Shown here in pieces: positions 10,283-20,423 of a stretch of DNA of 64,000 nt. This DNA comes from Dehalobacterium sp040766325 (GTDB lineage Bacteria; Bacillota; Dehalobacteriia; Dehalobacteriales; Dehalobacteriaceae), in the NCBI GenBank assembly GCA_040766325.1, contig JAXGQR010000008.1, positions 1-64,000 on the forward strand. The letters are read 5' to 3'. The stretch's first letter is position 1, and the number at the start of each line of letters is the position of its first letter. The notes beneath the pieces are model-generated. The model ran no database searches and was not told where the DNA came from. It saw nothing but the letters and a program-made list of their open reading frames with translations. A program made the position numbers and the translations under genes.

Positions 10283-10538
10283 TAGGAACCCTCCTTGTGG
10301 AAAATAGCTAATTACACTATATTGTATTTCTTTTTAGGCAAATCTGCAATGTTATTTCTTCGTGTATACAGTATAACACTTTCTATGAAAATTAATAAAG
10401 TTGTGGATGTATGCAACTAATTATGGTATAATCAAACCAGTTGAGACAGAGGATCTTTCTTTTAAAAATGAATAAAAGAGCAGAGTTGAGTATAGATGAG
10501 AAGAGCTAGGTTGAGACGAGGTGAGGTTTGTAACGTCA

Positions 10539-10563
10539 ACCGGGCATTGTCCTGGTTTTTTAT
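10539..10563 (+). promoter_or_regulatory. Hairpin with T-run in the leader of the phenylacetate-CoA ligase gene
   Basis: A short stem (AACC-GG paired with CC-GGTT, one mismatch) followed by six T residues lies about 30 bases before the ribosome site of the next gene, after a purine-rich leader with repeated GTTGAG-like words. It could be an attenuator or a terminator of a short leader RNA. The 10283-10592 interval also holds the divergent promoter of pycA; nothing else is recognised there. Confidence 0.4.
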
Positions 10564-10592
10564 TTGTTCATTTTGAGAATGGAGGAAAATTG

Positions 10593-11863
10593 ATGGCAGT
10601 TCAGTTGGAAAGATACGGTACACATAATATAATTTTTGAACAAGAACAAAAATTACGAACTTTGGTGGAACGACTTTTCGAAAAGTCTTCTTATTATAGA
10701 AAAAAACTTCAGGAAGCCGGTATTCAACCGGGTGATATCCGCACCATCGAGGATTTGGAACGGGTACCTTTTACAGATAAAAATAGTCTGCGGGATGCCT
10801 ATCCTTTAGGCATGATGGCTGTAGATGAGGAAAGAGGTAATTCGTGTCCACTCTCTTCTGAACTACCGGCAAACCGGTAATAATACCTTATACCAAACAG
10901 GATGTTGAGACATGGACGGAAATGTTTGCCCGGTGTTATGAAACCGTAGGCGTAGGTAAGAGGGACCGGGTGCAGGTAACACCGGGATATGGACTTTGGA
11001 CGGCAGGCATCGGTTTTCAGGCCGGTGTGGAAAAATTAGGAGCGATGGCCATTCCTACCGGCCCCGGTAATACGGAGAAACAATTGGAGATGATGGTAGA
11101 CTTAAAAACTACCGTACTTTGCGGTACTTCTTCCTATGGTCTTTTACTGGCGGAAGAGATCGATCGGAGGGGTTTGCGAGATAAAATCCACTTGAAGATG
11201 GGTATCTTTGGCTCTGAACGATGGGGCGATAAAACGCGGATCAAAATTGAAGAATATCTGGGTATTGATAGTTTTGATATTTATGGCTTGACCGAAATCT
11301 ACGGTCCCGGGATTGGCATTGATTGTCCCGCGCATCAGGGAATGCATTATTGGTCTGATCACTTGTTGTTTGAAATTATTGATCCGGTCACTGAAAAGCA
11401 ATTACCGATAGGAGCAGAAGGAGAATTAGTCATTACCACTTTGACCAAGGAAGGTATGCCTTTGTTAAGATACCGGACTCATGATATCACCCGCCTGTTG
11501 CCCGGTACGTGTCCTTGTGGAAATCCTTATCCCATGATTGGCCGGATTCAGGGACGTACAGACGATATGATCAAGATTAAAGGGGTTAATATTTATCCCG
11601 GCCAAATTGATCACGTCTTACACATTACCCCCGGTTGCAGTAGTGAATATCAGATTCATCTTTGCCGCGAAGAACGAAGAGATGTAATGACGGTAAAGGT
11701 AGAAGGGGAAAACGGTCATGATCACGTTGATGTAGGGGAACGCTTGCAAAAGAATATTAAGGTAAAAATCGGCATTCTAGTGGATGTTGAGGTGGTTCCT
11801 TATGGTTCTTTGGGAAGAAGTGAGAAAAAGAGTAAACGTATCTTTGATGCAAGGCAAATGTAA
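10593..11863 (+). pseudogene. Phenylacetate-CoA ligase family enzyme, frameshifted
   Basis: The N-terminal part (ATG 10593 behind GGAGG) and the C-terminal part (from about 10862) are in different frames. The short segment between them (10837 on) reads in a third frame as VIRVHS, so at least two single-base changes occurred around 10836 and 10855. They destroy the Ser/Thr/Gly-rich AMP-binding loop that should read SSGTTGKP. The rest is well kept: GLTEIYGPG, the Cys-containing CPCGNPYPMIGRIQGRTDDM and KGVNIYP match the family, which activates aryl acids such as phenylacetate or benzoate to CoA thioesters. Total length without the shifts would be about 423 residues, typical. Either recent inactivation or sequence error could explain it. 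Confidence 0.88.
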
Positions 11864-11873
11864 TGATTAAGAG

Positions 11874-11907
11874 AGCTGTCCAAGATTTTAAGGGGCAGCT
11901 TTTTTTA
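11874..11907 (+). terminator. Terminator after the phenylacetate-CoA ligase gene
   Basis: AGCTGTCC pairs with GGGGCAGCT (one wobble) and is followed by seven T residues. Confidence 0.7.
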
Positions 11908-12224
11908 TGAGCACTCACCGAACTATTAATAAGGGAAGCGGCCTGGTTTTGGTTGAACAAGGGGATTGGTGCTGGACTGGGATGGTCAGTTAATCAAAAT
12001 GATGATGGGAAAATTGACATGTGTATGGTATTATCGATATAGGAAAAGGGAATCAAGATAGAAAAATTGGGTAAAGAAAAATCAAAAACGAAAGGAATGA
12101 AAATAGTTATGTTAAATATAAACTTATTGGATATTGTGGGCCTGCCATCAAGAAGGGAGGGAATTGTAAAAATTTAGAACAGTGCCCTCCAAGATAATAC
12201 TATATCAATTTTGGAGGATAAATA
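11908..12224. other. Intergenic region with nothing recognised
   Basis: About 317 A-rich bases between a terminator and rsgA. No credible reading frame, RNA or repeat was seen. A GGAGG ribosome site for rsgA sits at the right end. Confidence 0.6.
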
Positions 12225-13304
12225 ATGGCTATAGATTTAAAAAAAATTGGACTCAATGATCATTTTAACGATGAAGCGGCCCAATATAAAGGCTTGTTTA
12301 TAGCGCGCGTTTCCGAGCAGCACCGTGAACAATACAAGGTAATTACAGCATATGGAGAGTTGAGTGCCGTTGTTTCGGGGAAACTTGCTTATTTAGCAGA
12401 TGGCAGAGCTGAATTTCCGGCAGTGGGTGATTGGGTGATGGTTGACAGGGTAAACGACACCAGTGGTCACGCCATCATCCACCATATATTAAGACGCATA
12501 AGCAGATTAACCCGCAAAGGGGCAGGCACCGGGTATGAGGAACAAATTATTGCGGCCAATATCGATATTATCTTTATTTGCATGTCCCTCAATGCCGACT
12601 TTAATCTCAGAAGATTAGAGCGGTATCTGACAATTGCCTGGGAGAGCATGGCAAATCCTGTTATTGTTTTGACAAAATCAGATTTATGTAAAGATGTAGG
12701 GTTAAAGCTAGCCGAGGTAACATCTGTGGCGCCGGGCGTAGATGTGATAGTTTGTTCCGCCGAAGCCCCCAATGGACTGGATGCGATTAAGATGTATACC
12801 CAGCCTGGAAAAACCATTGCTTTTATTGGCTCGTCGGGTGTTGGTAAATCAACGCTTATTAATCGGCTGATAGGTCAAGATATTATGGCTACAAAAGAGA
12901 TTCGCGAAGATGATGGTCGGGGCAGACACACTACCACCCATCGTCAATTGCTTTTACTTCCAAACGGCGGTATTGCGATTGATACTCCCGGCATGCGCGA
13001 GTTACAGATTTTTTCAGGGGATATTTCGAAAACTTTTGAGGATATCGAAGAGCTCGCCTTGGGATGTAGATTTAAAAACTGTTCCCATAGCAATGAACCC
13101 GGTTGCGCTGTCAGAGAGGCAATTAATAGGGGAATACTACTGGAACAACGTCTTGCAAGTTATTTGAAGCTGCAACGGGAGATGGTCTATGACGGGATGA
13201 ATTCTCGCCAGCGCGAGCATGAAAAAATTAACCGTATGTTTGGAAGCAAGGCAAAAATGAAGCAGGCGTTCAAGCAAATTAAAGATAATAAAAAAGGACA
13301 ATGA
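12225..13304 (+). CDS. rsgA: Ribosome small-subunit-dependent GTPase RsgA
   Basis: 359 residues of the circularly permuted YjeQ/RsgA GTPase. An N-terminal OB-fold is followed by G4 (TKSD), then G1 (GSSGVGKST), then G3 (DTPGM), and a C-terminal zinc-binding segment with CRFKNCSHSNEPGC. The protein checks late 30S subunit maturation in the cytoplasm. The ATG follows GGAGGATAA at good spacing. The length is somewhat above the usual 290-300 residues and resembles the longer paralogue found in many Firmicutes. It is a single-gene unit with a terminator at 13354-13398. Confidence 0.93.
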   Translation: MAIDLKKIGLNDHFNDEAAQYKGLFIARVSEQHREQYKVITAYGELSAVVSGKLAYLADGRAEFPAVGDWVMVDRVNDTSGHAIIHHILRRISRLTRKGAGTGYEEQIIAANIDIIFICMSLNADFNLRRLERYLTIAWESMANPVIVLTKSDLCKDVGLKLAEVTSVAPGVDVIVCSAEAPNGLDAIKMYTQPGKTIAFIGSSGVGKSTLINRLIGQDIMATKEIREDDGRGRHTTTHRQLLLLPNGGIAIDTPGMRELQIFSGDISKTFEDIEELALGCRFKNCSHSNEPGCAVREAINRGILLEQRLASYLKLQREMVYDGMNSRQREHEKINRMFGSKAKMKQAFKQIKDNKKGQ

Positions 13305-13353
13305 TAAGAAAAGAAGATATTTAAATAAGGGTACAAATAAGGCTTTTTAAACG

Positions 13354-13398
13354 AAAACTCCTTGTCACTGATTAAGGTCAGAGAGATGGGGAGTTTTT
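13354..13398 (+). terminator. Terminator after rsgA
   Basis: AAAACTCC pairs with GGAGTTTT across a loop of about 28 bases, followed by a T run. Confidence 0.6.
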
Positions 13399-13515
13399 AA
13401 ATTTTGAGCAAAATAGATCAAAAATAAAGTATAATAAAATATAATGGAAAGCTGTTTCTTTACCCTTATTTCCAGGTATGACAGGTTAATAATAATGATA
13501 GAGAGGAATGATAAA

Positions 13516-14160
13516 ATGAGTATCGGGAAGTATTCTTGTGGTGTTTGTAAAATCCATGGGTGTAGTAAAGGGGAAAGAGAGGGTTTGCCTAAAAACTGCC
13601 CAACCTTGGATGATGAATCTATAAATGAAAGTCTAAAAATGTATACTGGGGAAGAACTTTTACTTGCCCAGAAGGCAGCCCTTGTAGAAAGTGAAGGGTA
13701 CTGTAAAAAGACCCGAGTGGAAGAAATCATGGATTTTGCTCATAAATGCGGCTTTAGCCATTTGGGCGTGGCTTTTTGCACCGGATTAAAAAAAGAAATG
13801 GCCATTTTTCATAAAATATTAACAGCCCATGGATTTACCGTGACCTCTGTGATTTGCAAAAATGGCTCTGTTTCAAAAAAAGACTTTTTGGGCTTAGAGG
13901 AAAAAGACATGGTACGTCCTAATACCTTTGAAGCGATGTGTAACCCTATCGGTCAGGCCGTGTTTTTGAATAAAGCTAAGACAGAATTAAATATTCTACT
14001 TGGATTATGTGTCGGGCATGATACACTTTTTATCAAGCATTCAGAAGCCCCTGTTACCGTATTGGTGGTGAAAGATCGGGTACTGGGGCATAACCCCGCT
14101 GCTGCTCTTTATATGGCAGAAGGATATTATAAGAAAAAGCTTTTTCCTGATGAAAAATAA
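13516..14160 (+). CDS. DUF1847 family Cys-rich protein
   Basis: 214 residues. An N-terminal Cys cluster (SCGVCKIHGC, then KNCP) is followed by a conserved core with GFSHLGVAFCTGL, FEAMCNPIGQA and LGLCVGHD, the pattern of the DUF1847 family of presumed metal-binding proteins found mostly in anaerobes. The start is ATG 13516 behind GAGAGGA; the longer in-frame extension to 13444 has no ribosome site. No biochemical function is established for the family. The next gene downstream also carries paired cysteines, so the two may form a small unit. Confidence 0.8.
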   Translation: MSIGKYSCGVCKIHGCSKGEREGLPKNCPTLDDESINESLKMYTGEELLLAQKAALVESEGYCKKTRVEEIMDFAHKCGFSHLGVAFCTGLKKEMAIFHKILTAHGFTVTSVICKNGSVSKKDFLGLEEKDMVRPNTFEAMCNPIGQAVFLNKAKTELNILLGLCVGHDTLFIKHSEAPVTVLVVKDRVLGHNPAAALYMAEGYYKKKLFPDEK

Positions 14161-14207
14161 TTCTCATCAATAGGTTTTATGAAGCTTAAGGATAGGAGGA
14201 AATGAGG

Positions 14208-14582
14208 ATGGCTTTATGTGAAAAGTGCCAGGTGGAAATCCCCGCAGGTGACGAGATGAAGCTTCACGGGAAAATCGTTTGTGAGGATTGTTTCGTTGCC
14301 GGGGTTCAGCCCCCAAAAACCTGTGATATTGCGGCGGTACATAGTGCGAGAATACATCGGCAAATGTCAGGACAAACAGGAACAGAAGGATTAACTGATC
14401 TACAGAAAAGTATTTATGAATTTGTCCGAGAACAGGGGCAGGTTACCCGGGATCAATTGGCAAAACATTTTGCCCTGCCTTTAGAGGAAATCGAAAGACA
14501 GTTTACGGTTTTACGCCATTGTGAGCTGTTAAAAGGGAAAAAAGAAGCAGGTGTTGTTTATATTACGCTTATGAATCAGTAA
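14208..14582 (+). CDS. Zinc-ribbon plus winged-helix protein of unknown function
   Basis: About 124 residues. The N-terminus has two CxxC-type pairs (CEKCQV, CEDCF) typical of a zinc ribbon. The C-terminal half reads as a winged helix-turn-helix (TDLQKSIYEFVREQGQVTRDQL onward). ATG 14208 is chosen over ATG 14202 because TAGGAGGA ends seven bases before the former and almost touches the latter. It may be a redox- or metal-linked transcription regulator, but no target is visible. It lies between the DUF1847 gene and nrdJ. Confidence 0.6.
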   Translation: MALCEKCQVEIPAGDEMKLHGKIVCEDCFVAGVQPPKTCDIAAVHSARIHRQMSGQTGTEGLTDLQKSIYEFVREQGQVTRDQLAKHFALPLEEIERQFTVLRHCELLKGKKEAGVVYITLMNQ

Positions 14583-14748
14583 ACAAATAACAATTTGATG
14601 ATGGCACCAAATAAGAAAATGGTCTTGGCACCGGGTTAACTCTATGATAATTTATAGATTGAAAATTACATTATATTCAATATCCTTTGATAAGCAATCG
14701 TCGCAGGTAGGATTATTGAATAAATAGATTGGCAGGTAGATAGAGGAT

Positions 14749-17009
14749 ATGTTAGATTTATCAGAAAATGCGTTAGCAATACTGGAACGCCGGTATTTAA
14801 ACCGGGATGAAAAGGAGAGGTAATCGAGAGTCCCAAAGAGTTGTTTGAGCGTGTTGCCCGGTCTATTGCAGAGATAGATTTAGTTTATGGCGCCCAGGAA
14901 GAAGAGGTAAATATACTTCGGGAACGTTTCTTTCACATGATGACGAGCCTGGACTTTTTGCCTAATTCCCCTACTTTGATGAATGCTGGGTTGCCCTTGG
15001 GTCAGCTGTCGGCTTGTTTTGTTTTACCGGTGCCTGACACTATGGAAGGGATTTTCGAAGCGGTCAAGAATACCGCATTAATTCATAAAAGCGGCGGGGG
15101 CACCGGGTTTAGTTTTAGTCGTCTCCGTCCCAAAGGATCCGTGGTACGTTCTACCGGTGGAGTGGCTTCCGGCCCCATTAGCTTTATGAAGGTTTTTAAT
15201 ACCGCTACGGAAGCGGTCAAACAGGGAGGAAAACGACGGGGTGCTAACATGGGTATTCTCAGAGTCGATCATCCTGATATTTTAGAATTTATTAAATGCA
15301 AAGAAGATAAATCAGAATTGACTAATTTTAATCTCTCTGTAGGTATTACTGAGGAGTTTATGGCTGCGGTGCAAAATAAATCAACTTACCCCCTTAGAGA
15401 TCCTATTGACAAAAAAGTTATGGGTGTTTTAGATGCTGCCCAAGTATTTAAGCTGATTGTTGAAAAAGCATGGGAAAGTGGGGAACCGGGGATTATATTT
15501 CTCGACCGGATCAACGGAGACAACCCTGTACCGCATATCGGAGAAATAGAAAGCACCAATCCATGTGGTGAACAGCCTTTGCTGCCAAATGAATCCTGTA
15601 ATCTGGGTTCTATTAATCTAGCCCGGATGGTAAAAGATAAAGGTCGGGGTATTGACTACGATAAACTAAGAGAAACGGTTCATCTAGCCGTTCATTTTTT
15701 GGATAATGTTATTGACGCCAACACCTATCCTTTAAAGGAAATCGAAGCCCGATCCAAAGAGACTCGGAAAATCGGTCTAGGTGTGATGGGCTTTGCCGAT
15801 CTCCTTATTTTGCTGGGTATTCCTTATAATTCTGAAGAAGCCGTAGTCGCTGCGGAGCAGATCATGGAGTTTGTTAATAATGAGGCCAAAAAGGCATCTA
15901 TAAATTTGGCGCGGAACCGAGGTGCTTTCCCCCAATATCCCGGTAGCAGCTGGGAAAAGGAAAATATGCCTTTGAGAAACGCCACCACTACAACCATTGC
16001 CCCCACCGGCACAATCAGTATGATTGCCGGATGCAGCAGCGGTATTGAGCCTCTTTTTGCCGTGGCTTACACCAAGATCTGCATGGATGGTGATAAACTG
16101 AAGGAGGTCCATCCTGAGTTCAAACGCATTGCTCTGGAAAAAGGTTTTTACACACCTGAATTAATGGAAAAGGTAAAAAAACAGGGTTCTTTGAAGGGAA
16201 TCAAAGAGGTTCCTGGTGACGTGCTGGATATCTTTGTAACAACTCAGGATATTTCTCCTTATTGGCATGTCCGCTTGCAGGCTGCCTTTCAAAGGCATAC
16301 GGATAATGCTGTGAGTAAAACAATTAACTTTCCCCGAAACGCAGAGATCAAAGATATTGAAGAAGCCTATTTCCTTGCCTATGAACTGGGATGCAAAGGC
16401 TTGACCGTTTACCGAGATGGGTCTCGGGAAGGGCAGGTGCTTAATGTAGGTGAAGTATCCTCCGAACAGGAACCGAAAAAAGCTACCGATGGCAAGATTG
16501 CACCGCGCCGTCGTCCGGAAATTACCCGGGGGATTACAGAAAAAGCCCTGGCCGGATGTGGAAATTTATACATCACAGTAAATTATGACTCCAATGGGAT
16601 CTGCGAGGTATTTACCAACTTGGGTAAAGGAGGAGGATGCCCTTCACAGACGGAGGCTACCAGTCGTTTGGTATCCCTGGCTTTAAGATCGGGTATCAGT
16701 CCTGATGCTGTGATTGAGCAAATGAAAGGGATTCGCTGTCCATCAACTCTAAGTCGCAAATCTAAAGGAGCAAATATTCGTGTTTTATCCTGTCCGGATG
16801 CCATCGGTCGATCCTTGGAAAAGGTCTTGGATATTGCCGTTATGGAAGGAAATGGTCATAACTTAAATGATTTGGCCAACGAAATTGAAAATTTTTATAT
16901 GAAAAATGATACCCCCAAAGATAGTCTGTGCCCGGAATGCGGCGGAGACCTGGAACATGAAGGAGGCTGTGTTCTCTGCCGCTCTTGCGGATATAGTAAG
17001 TGTGGTTAA
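14749..17009 (+). pseudogene. nrdJ: Adenosylcobalamin-dependent ribonucleotide reductase, N-terminal frameshift
   Basis: From ATG 14749 the frame reads MLDLSENALAILERRYLNRD and then hits a stop at 14821. The main frame, continuing as ESPKELFERVARSIAE, is shifted by one base, consistent with loss of one G in the AAAAGG run near 14811-14817. The rest (722 residues) is a standard class II reductase: PNSPTLMNAG, RRGANMGI, NPCGEQPLLPNESCNLGS, the C-terminal active-site region and a Cys-rich CPECGG...CRSCGY tail. It reduces ribonucleotides to deoxyribonucleotides using coenzyme B12, which fits the B12 genes that follow. If translation restarts at TTG 14841 the protein would lack about 30 N-terminal residues. 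A sequencing error is a realistic alternative. Confidence 0.85.
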
Positions 17010-17089
17010 GGAGAAAAAAAGATTGTGAAAAATGTTTCTTGATTTCTCAGTGCTTTAGTGATAAAATAGTACTAATAAGTGAATAATAT

Positions 17090-17265
17090 TCGTGATTAGG
17101 TGCCCTTGGATAAAATCAATCAAGGGGTAATAGGGAACCAGGTTAAAGTCCTGGACGGTCGCGCCACTGTAAACGAGGAGTTTTGTTTTTGAACCACTGG
17201 GTGATTCCGGGAAGGGAAAACAAAATGTTGATACGTAAGTCAGGAAACCTGCCTAGCACGAAAGA
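17090..17265 (+). promoter_or_regulatory. Cobalamin riboswitch upstream of cbiZ (subtype A)
   Basis: Contains the cobalamin-riboswitch landmarks in order: AGGTGCC, AATAGGGAACCAGG, GGACGGTCGCGCCACTGTA, a variable arm, and a B12-box-like AAGTCAGGAAACCTGCCTA. A terminator follows, so B12 binding should reduce transcription of cbiZ. Its core differs from the riboswitches at 18.4, 21.6 and 52.0 kb and matches that at 21.0 kb. Confidence 0.93.
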
Positions 17266-17326
17266 TGTAATTTAATTTGATCTCCTTTCGCGGAAAAAGG
17301 TATGAGCTGATTGCATTAGTTTAAAG

Positions 17327-17360
17327 CCTCATTTTTCTTAAGAAAGATGAGGTTTATTAT
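17327..17360 (+). terminator. Expression-platform terminator of the cbiZ riboswitch
   Basis: CCTCAT pairs with ATGAGG, with further TTTCTT/AAGAAA pairing inside, followed by a T-rich run about 60 bases after the B12 box. Confidence 0.7.
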
Positions 17361-17526
17361 TTAAGCCATAACAACTCCTTTATTTTTTGCCCGGTCTCTA
17401 TTTGGGCCGGGCTGAATATTTTTTTCAATGAACTTAGAGGAGTGATAAATAAAATAAGTAGTATCATAATATATCCGGATTCAAATAGGGAGATTAAGGT
17501 ATATAAAGGCGGGTGCAACGATTAGA

Positions 17527-18219
17527 ATGGCTGAGTTTGATATTTGCGTACCAGAGATCAGATTATTTGAAAAAAACGATATCTTAGTACTTTATTCAGA
17601 GAGAAAACTTTTAACCTTAAACTCTTCCGTCTTAGGCGGGGGATTCCATACATCTAACTTTGTCATAAACCAACAGGTAAGATCAGGCTATGACGGTGAT
17701 AGCCCCAGGAAGGACTTGGTTAAGGGTATTGAGGATATTGACATTTCACCGGATCAATGTGTAGGAATGATGACTGCTGCTCATGTGAAAGATGCAGCAG
17801 TGGAATATGAAAGTAATAATGAAATATCTGTTACTGCTATTGTTACTGCAGGAACCAGTAATGCTATGGCAGCGGGAGGCACCCCTCCACCCATTACTTT
17901 TCAAGGTCTAGGCACTATTAACATCATCATACTGATCGATGGCAATCTGACGGAAGGCGGTATGGTCAATGCTGTAATCACGGCCACAGAGGCTAAAACC
18001 ATGGCCTTACAAGACCTGAAAATTAAAGATGTGTTTACCGGGGAACCTGCCTCCGGTACATCTACCGATGCAGTAGTCATAGCCGCTACAGGAAAGGGGG
18101 AGAGTCTTCCATACGCCGGTACGGCAACAATTGTAGGAGGTATGATCGGTCGCACTACAAGGAAAGCAGTGACAGAAGCTATCCATCGATACCTTCGGTA
18201 TAAGGCGGTACATGGTTAG
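17527..18219 (+). CDS. cbiZ: Adenosylcobinamide amidohydrolase CbiZ
   Basis: 230 residues with the CbiZ family pattern: LSSVLGGGF-type block near the N-terminus, GMMTAAHV, TAIVTAGTSNAMAAG, INIIILIDGNLTEGGMVNA and the C-terminal SGTSTDAVVIA and YAGTATIVGGMIGR. CbiZ removes the aminopropanol side chain from adenosyl-(pseudo)cobinamide to yield adenosylcobyric acid, allowing salvage and remodelling of foreign corrinoids. The upstream cobalamin riboswitch supports the role. It ends in UAG. The start is ATG 17527 with a weak ribosome site. It heads the cobalt/B12 section of the window. Confidence 0.9.
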   Translation: MAEFDICVPEIRLFEKNDILVLYSERKLLTLNSSVLGGGFHTSNFVINQQVRSGYDGDSPRKDLVKGIEDIDISPDQCVGMMTAAHVKDAAVEYESNNEISVTAIVTAGTSNAMAAGGTPPPITFQGLGTINIIILIDGNLTEGGMVNAVITATEAKTMALQDLKIKDVFTGEPASGTSTDAVVIAATGKGESLPYAGTATIVGGMIGRTTRKAVTEAIHRYLRYKAVHG

Positions 18220-18419
18220 GATAATTTTTTTATTTATCATGAGAAGATCCATTATTAGAGTATTGCCGTAGTGATAATAAACCCCTTCAGTGTTTTGAGA
18301 AGAGGTTTTACCGGTTTTGTTCAAGCTTCTTAGGGCATGGCAGGATTTGCGTTTCCTTTGATTAAAGTGATTGTGTTTTACAGATTGCTGAGGTAAAATA
18401 CATTTAAATGAATATCGGA

Positions 18420-18576
18420 TTTTAGGTGCCGTTAAAGAGAATAGGGAAACCGGTGAATATTCCGGTGCGGATCCGCCGCTGTAATCGAAGACGAATCCCT
18501 GTGATGCCACTACCTGGTAATTTAAGGGTGGGAAGGTGTGGGAGGAGGATGACACGAGAGCCAGAAGACCTGCCTT
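18420..18576 (+). promoter_or_regulatory. Cobalamin riboswitch upstream of cbiQO (subtype B)
   Basis: Carries AGGTGCC, AGGGAAACCGGTG, CCGGTGCGGATCCGCCGCTG, TAATCG, a variable arm and GAGAGCCAGAAGACCTGCCT, the canonical cobalamin riboswitch order. It lies between cbiZ and cbiQ and is followed by a terminator. Confidence 0.95.
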
Positions 18577-18631
18577 AAATAAAGTTTTCACCAGAGGAGA
18601 CTGGAAAACTATTAGATAAGGATCATTATGG

Positions 18632-18662
18632 ATTCCCTTGGCTTAGGCTAAGGGATTTTTCA
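18632..18662 (+). terminator. Expression-platform terminator of the cbiQ riboswitch
   Basis: TCCCTTGGC pairs with GGCTAAGGGA (one mismatch), followed by five T residues, 25 bases before cbiQ. Confidence 0.75.
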
Positions 18663-18686
18663 TTTGTAGATAAGCGAGGGGTAATC

Positions 18687-19451
18687 ATGTTTTATGTGGA
18701 CCAATTTGTGTATACCAATAAAATGCGTGAAATTCACCCTGGCGAGAAGTTTGCTTTTGCCGTGATTACCCTGGGAATTTGTTTCATCGTGAAAAAACCG
18801 TTGATTCATTTAATCATTATAGGTATTATGTTAGGTTTTTTGACTTTAAAGGCGCAAATTCCTTGGAAAGTAGTTATAAAGATGATGCTAATCCCATTGA
18901 GCTTTTTGTTGATAGGGGTGATAACCATTGCTGTGGTTGTCGACAATAATCCTGTGGGAATGTTGGCCAATCTGAAACTAGGTCATTTATATCTAGGTGT
19001 CACAGAGGCCAGTCTGACCCAAGCTATTACGATAATAATGCGCGCGCTGAGTTCTGTAACCTGTTTATATTTTCTTGCTTTAACCGTTCCGATGATTGAA
19101 TTGATTTATGTTCTGCAAAAATTGAAAATACCTGCAATATTTGTTGAGTTGATGATGTTAATGTACCGCTTTATTTTTGTTTTTGTGGAAACGGCCTTTA
19201 GTATTTATACCGCTCAATCTTCCCGCTGGGGATATTGCAATTTTAAGCGATCAGTTCACTCTTTTGGCGTGCTTTTTGGGAATTTATATCAGAAAGTGTT
19301 TTTTAAAACAAAAGCATTGTATGAATGTTTGTTATCCAGAGGTTATGAAAGTGAACTTAGGGTGATCAACCCCCAATTTCATTTTTCTTTGAAGAATATT
19401 GCCGTTTTTAGTTTGCTAGATCTGGGATTGATTATTTTAGCTATCATTTAG
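18687..19451 (+). CDS. cbiQ: Cobalt ECF transporter transmembrane subunit CbiQ
   Basis: 254 residues with several hydrophobic helices and the cytoplasmic coupling motif SRGYES near the C-terminus, typical of EcfT/CbiQ proteins that link the ATPase to the substrate-binding membrane subunit. It is followed seven bases later by cbiO, and a cobalamin riboswitch lies upstream, pointing to cobalt uptake. The partner subunits CbiM and CbiN are encoded 2.4 kb downstream under their own riboswitch, rather than in the usual continuous cbiMNQO operon. Confidence 0.93.
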   Translation: MFYVDQFVYTNKMREIHPGEKFAFAVITLGICFIVKKPLIHLIIIGIMLGFLTLKAQIPWKVVIKMMLIPLSFLLIGVITIAVVVDNNPVGMLANLKLGHLYLGVTEASLTQAITIIMRALSSVTCLYFLALTVPMIELIYVLQKLKIPAIFVELMMLMYRFIFVFVETAFSIYTAQSSRWGYCNFKRSVHSFGVLFGNLYQKVFFKTKALYECLLSRGYESELRVINPQFHFSLKNIAVFSLLDLGLIILAII

Positions 19452-19458
19452 GGGGTCA

Positions 19459-20316
19459 ATGATGTCTGAGTATATTTTAGAGGCAGAAAACCTGTATTTT
19501 TCTTATATGGATGGCACGATCGCCTTAAAAAATTTATCCTTGAAATTAAAAAAAGGGAAAAAGTATGGTGTAGTTGGGAATAACGGTGCCGGAAAATCTA
19601 CCCTTTTTTTACACTTTAATGGTATTCATCGTCCGGAAAAAGGGAAGATCATATTTAAAGGCACGGAAGTCAAATATACTACCAAAGGTTTGAAAGAATT
19701 GCGCAAAAATGTAGGGATTGTTTTTCAGGATCCTGATAACCAGCTTTTTTCAGCCAGTGTCTATCAGGATGTTTCCTTTGGCCCGGTTAATATGGGATGG
19801 CCGGAAGAAAAAATCCGCACTAAGGTGGAGCAAGCTCTAAAAAAGACTGGTACCTGGGATTTTAAAGATAAGCCTACTCATTTTCTTAGTCATGGCCAAA
19901 AAAAGCGAGTGGCTATTGCCGGTATTTTGGCTATGGAGCCTGAGGTCATATTTTTGGATGAACCTACTGCCGGGTTGGATCCTTATTACAGTGCGGAAAT
20001 GGTGCGGTTATTGGATGATTTTAATCAAATGGGCGCGACATTGGTTTTGTCGAGCCATGATTTAAATGAAATCTATGCCTGGGCAGACTATATTTTTGTT
20101 ATGAACAAGGGAGAAATAATTGCTGAAGGATTACCGGAAGAAATATTTCGCAATGCCCAAGTGTTAAAAAAGGCTAACCTGAGGAAACCCTGGGTGCTGG
20201 ATGTCTTTGATGAACTAGTAAAAAACAAGGCGCTAAAAGAAGAAACACCAATCCCGAGGAAAAAAGAACAATTAATGAATTTGTTTTCCCAATTGAGGTG
20301 GGATTGCATGAATTGA
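19459..20316 (+). CDS. cbiO: Cobalt ECF transporter ATPase CbiO
   Basis: 285 residues with Walker A GNNGAGKST, Q-loop VFQDPDNQLF, signature LSHGQKKRVAIAG and Walker B VIFLDEPTAGLD, then the switch His in LSSHDLNE. The FQDPDNQLF form is typical of energy-coupling-factor ATPases. It energises cobalt import with CbiQ, CbiM and CbiN at the membrane. The start may be ATG 19459 or the next codon, ATG 19462. It is likely translated with cbiQ. Confidence 0.94.
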   Translation: MMSEYILEAENLYFSYMDGTIALKNLSLKLKKGKKYGVVGNNGAGKSTLFLHFNGIHRPEKGKIIFKGTEVKYTTKGLKELRKNVGIVFQDPDNQLFSASVYQDVSFGPVNMGWPEEKIRTKVEQALKKTGTWDFKDKPTHFLSHGQKKRVAIAGILAMEPEVIFLDEPTAGLDPYYSAEMVRLLDDFNQMGATLVLSSHDLNEIYAWADYIFVMNKGEIIAEGLPEEIFRNAQVLKKANLRKPWVLDVFDELVKNKALKEETPIPRKKEQLMNLFSQLRWDCMN

Positions 20317-20423
20317 TATAAAACAGCACCATGAATGAGTACTGATTTTCGTAAATATGGACAACAAAATTATTTTTCTTCAAAATGAGCTGCGAAAATG
20401 GGCTGGAGGTGCCTGTACGGTGT

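Noticed and set aside
14590..14640. Sigma-54-like TGGCAC words before nrdJ
   Set aside because: TGGCAC occurs twice, but neither copy has TTGC at the required five-base spacing.
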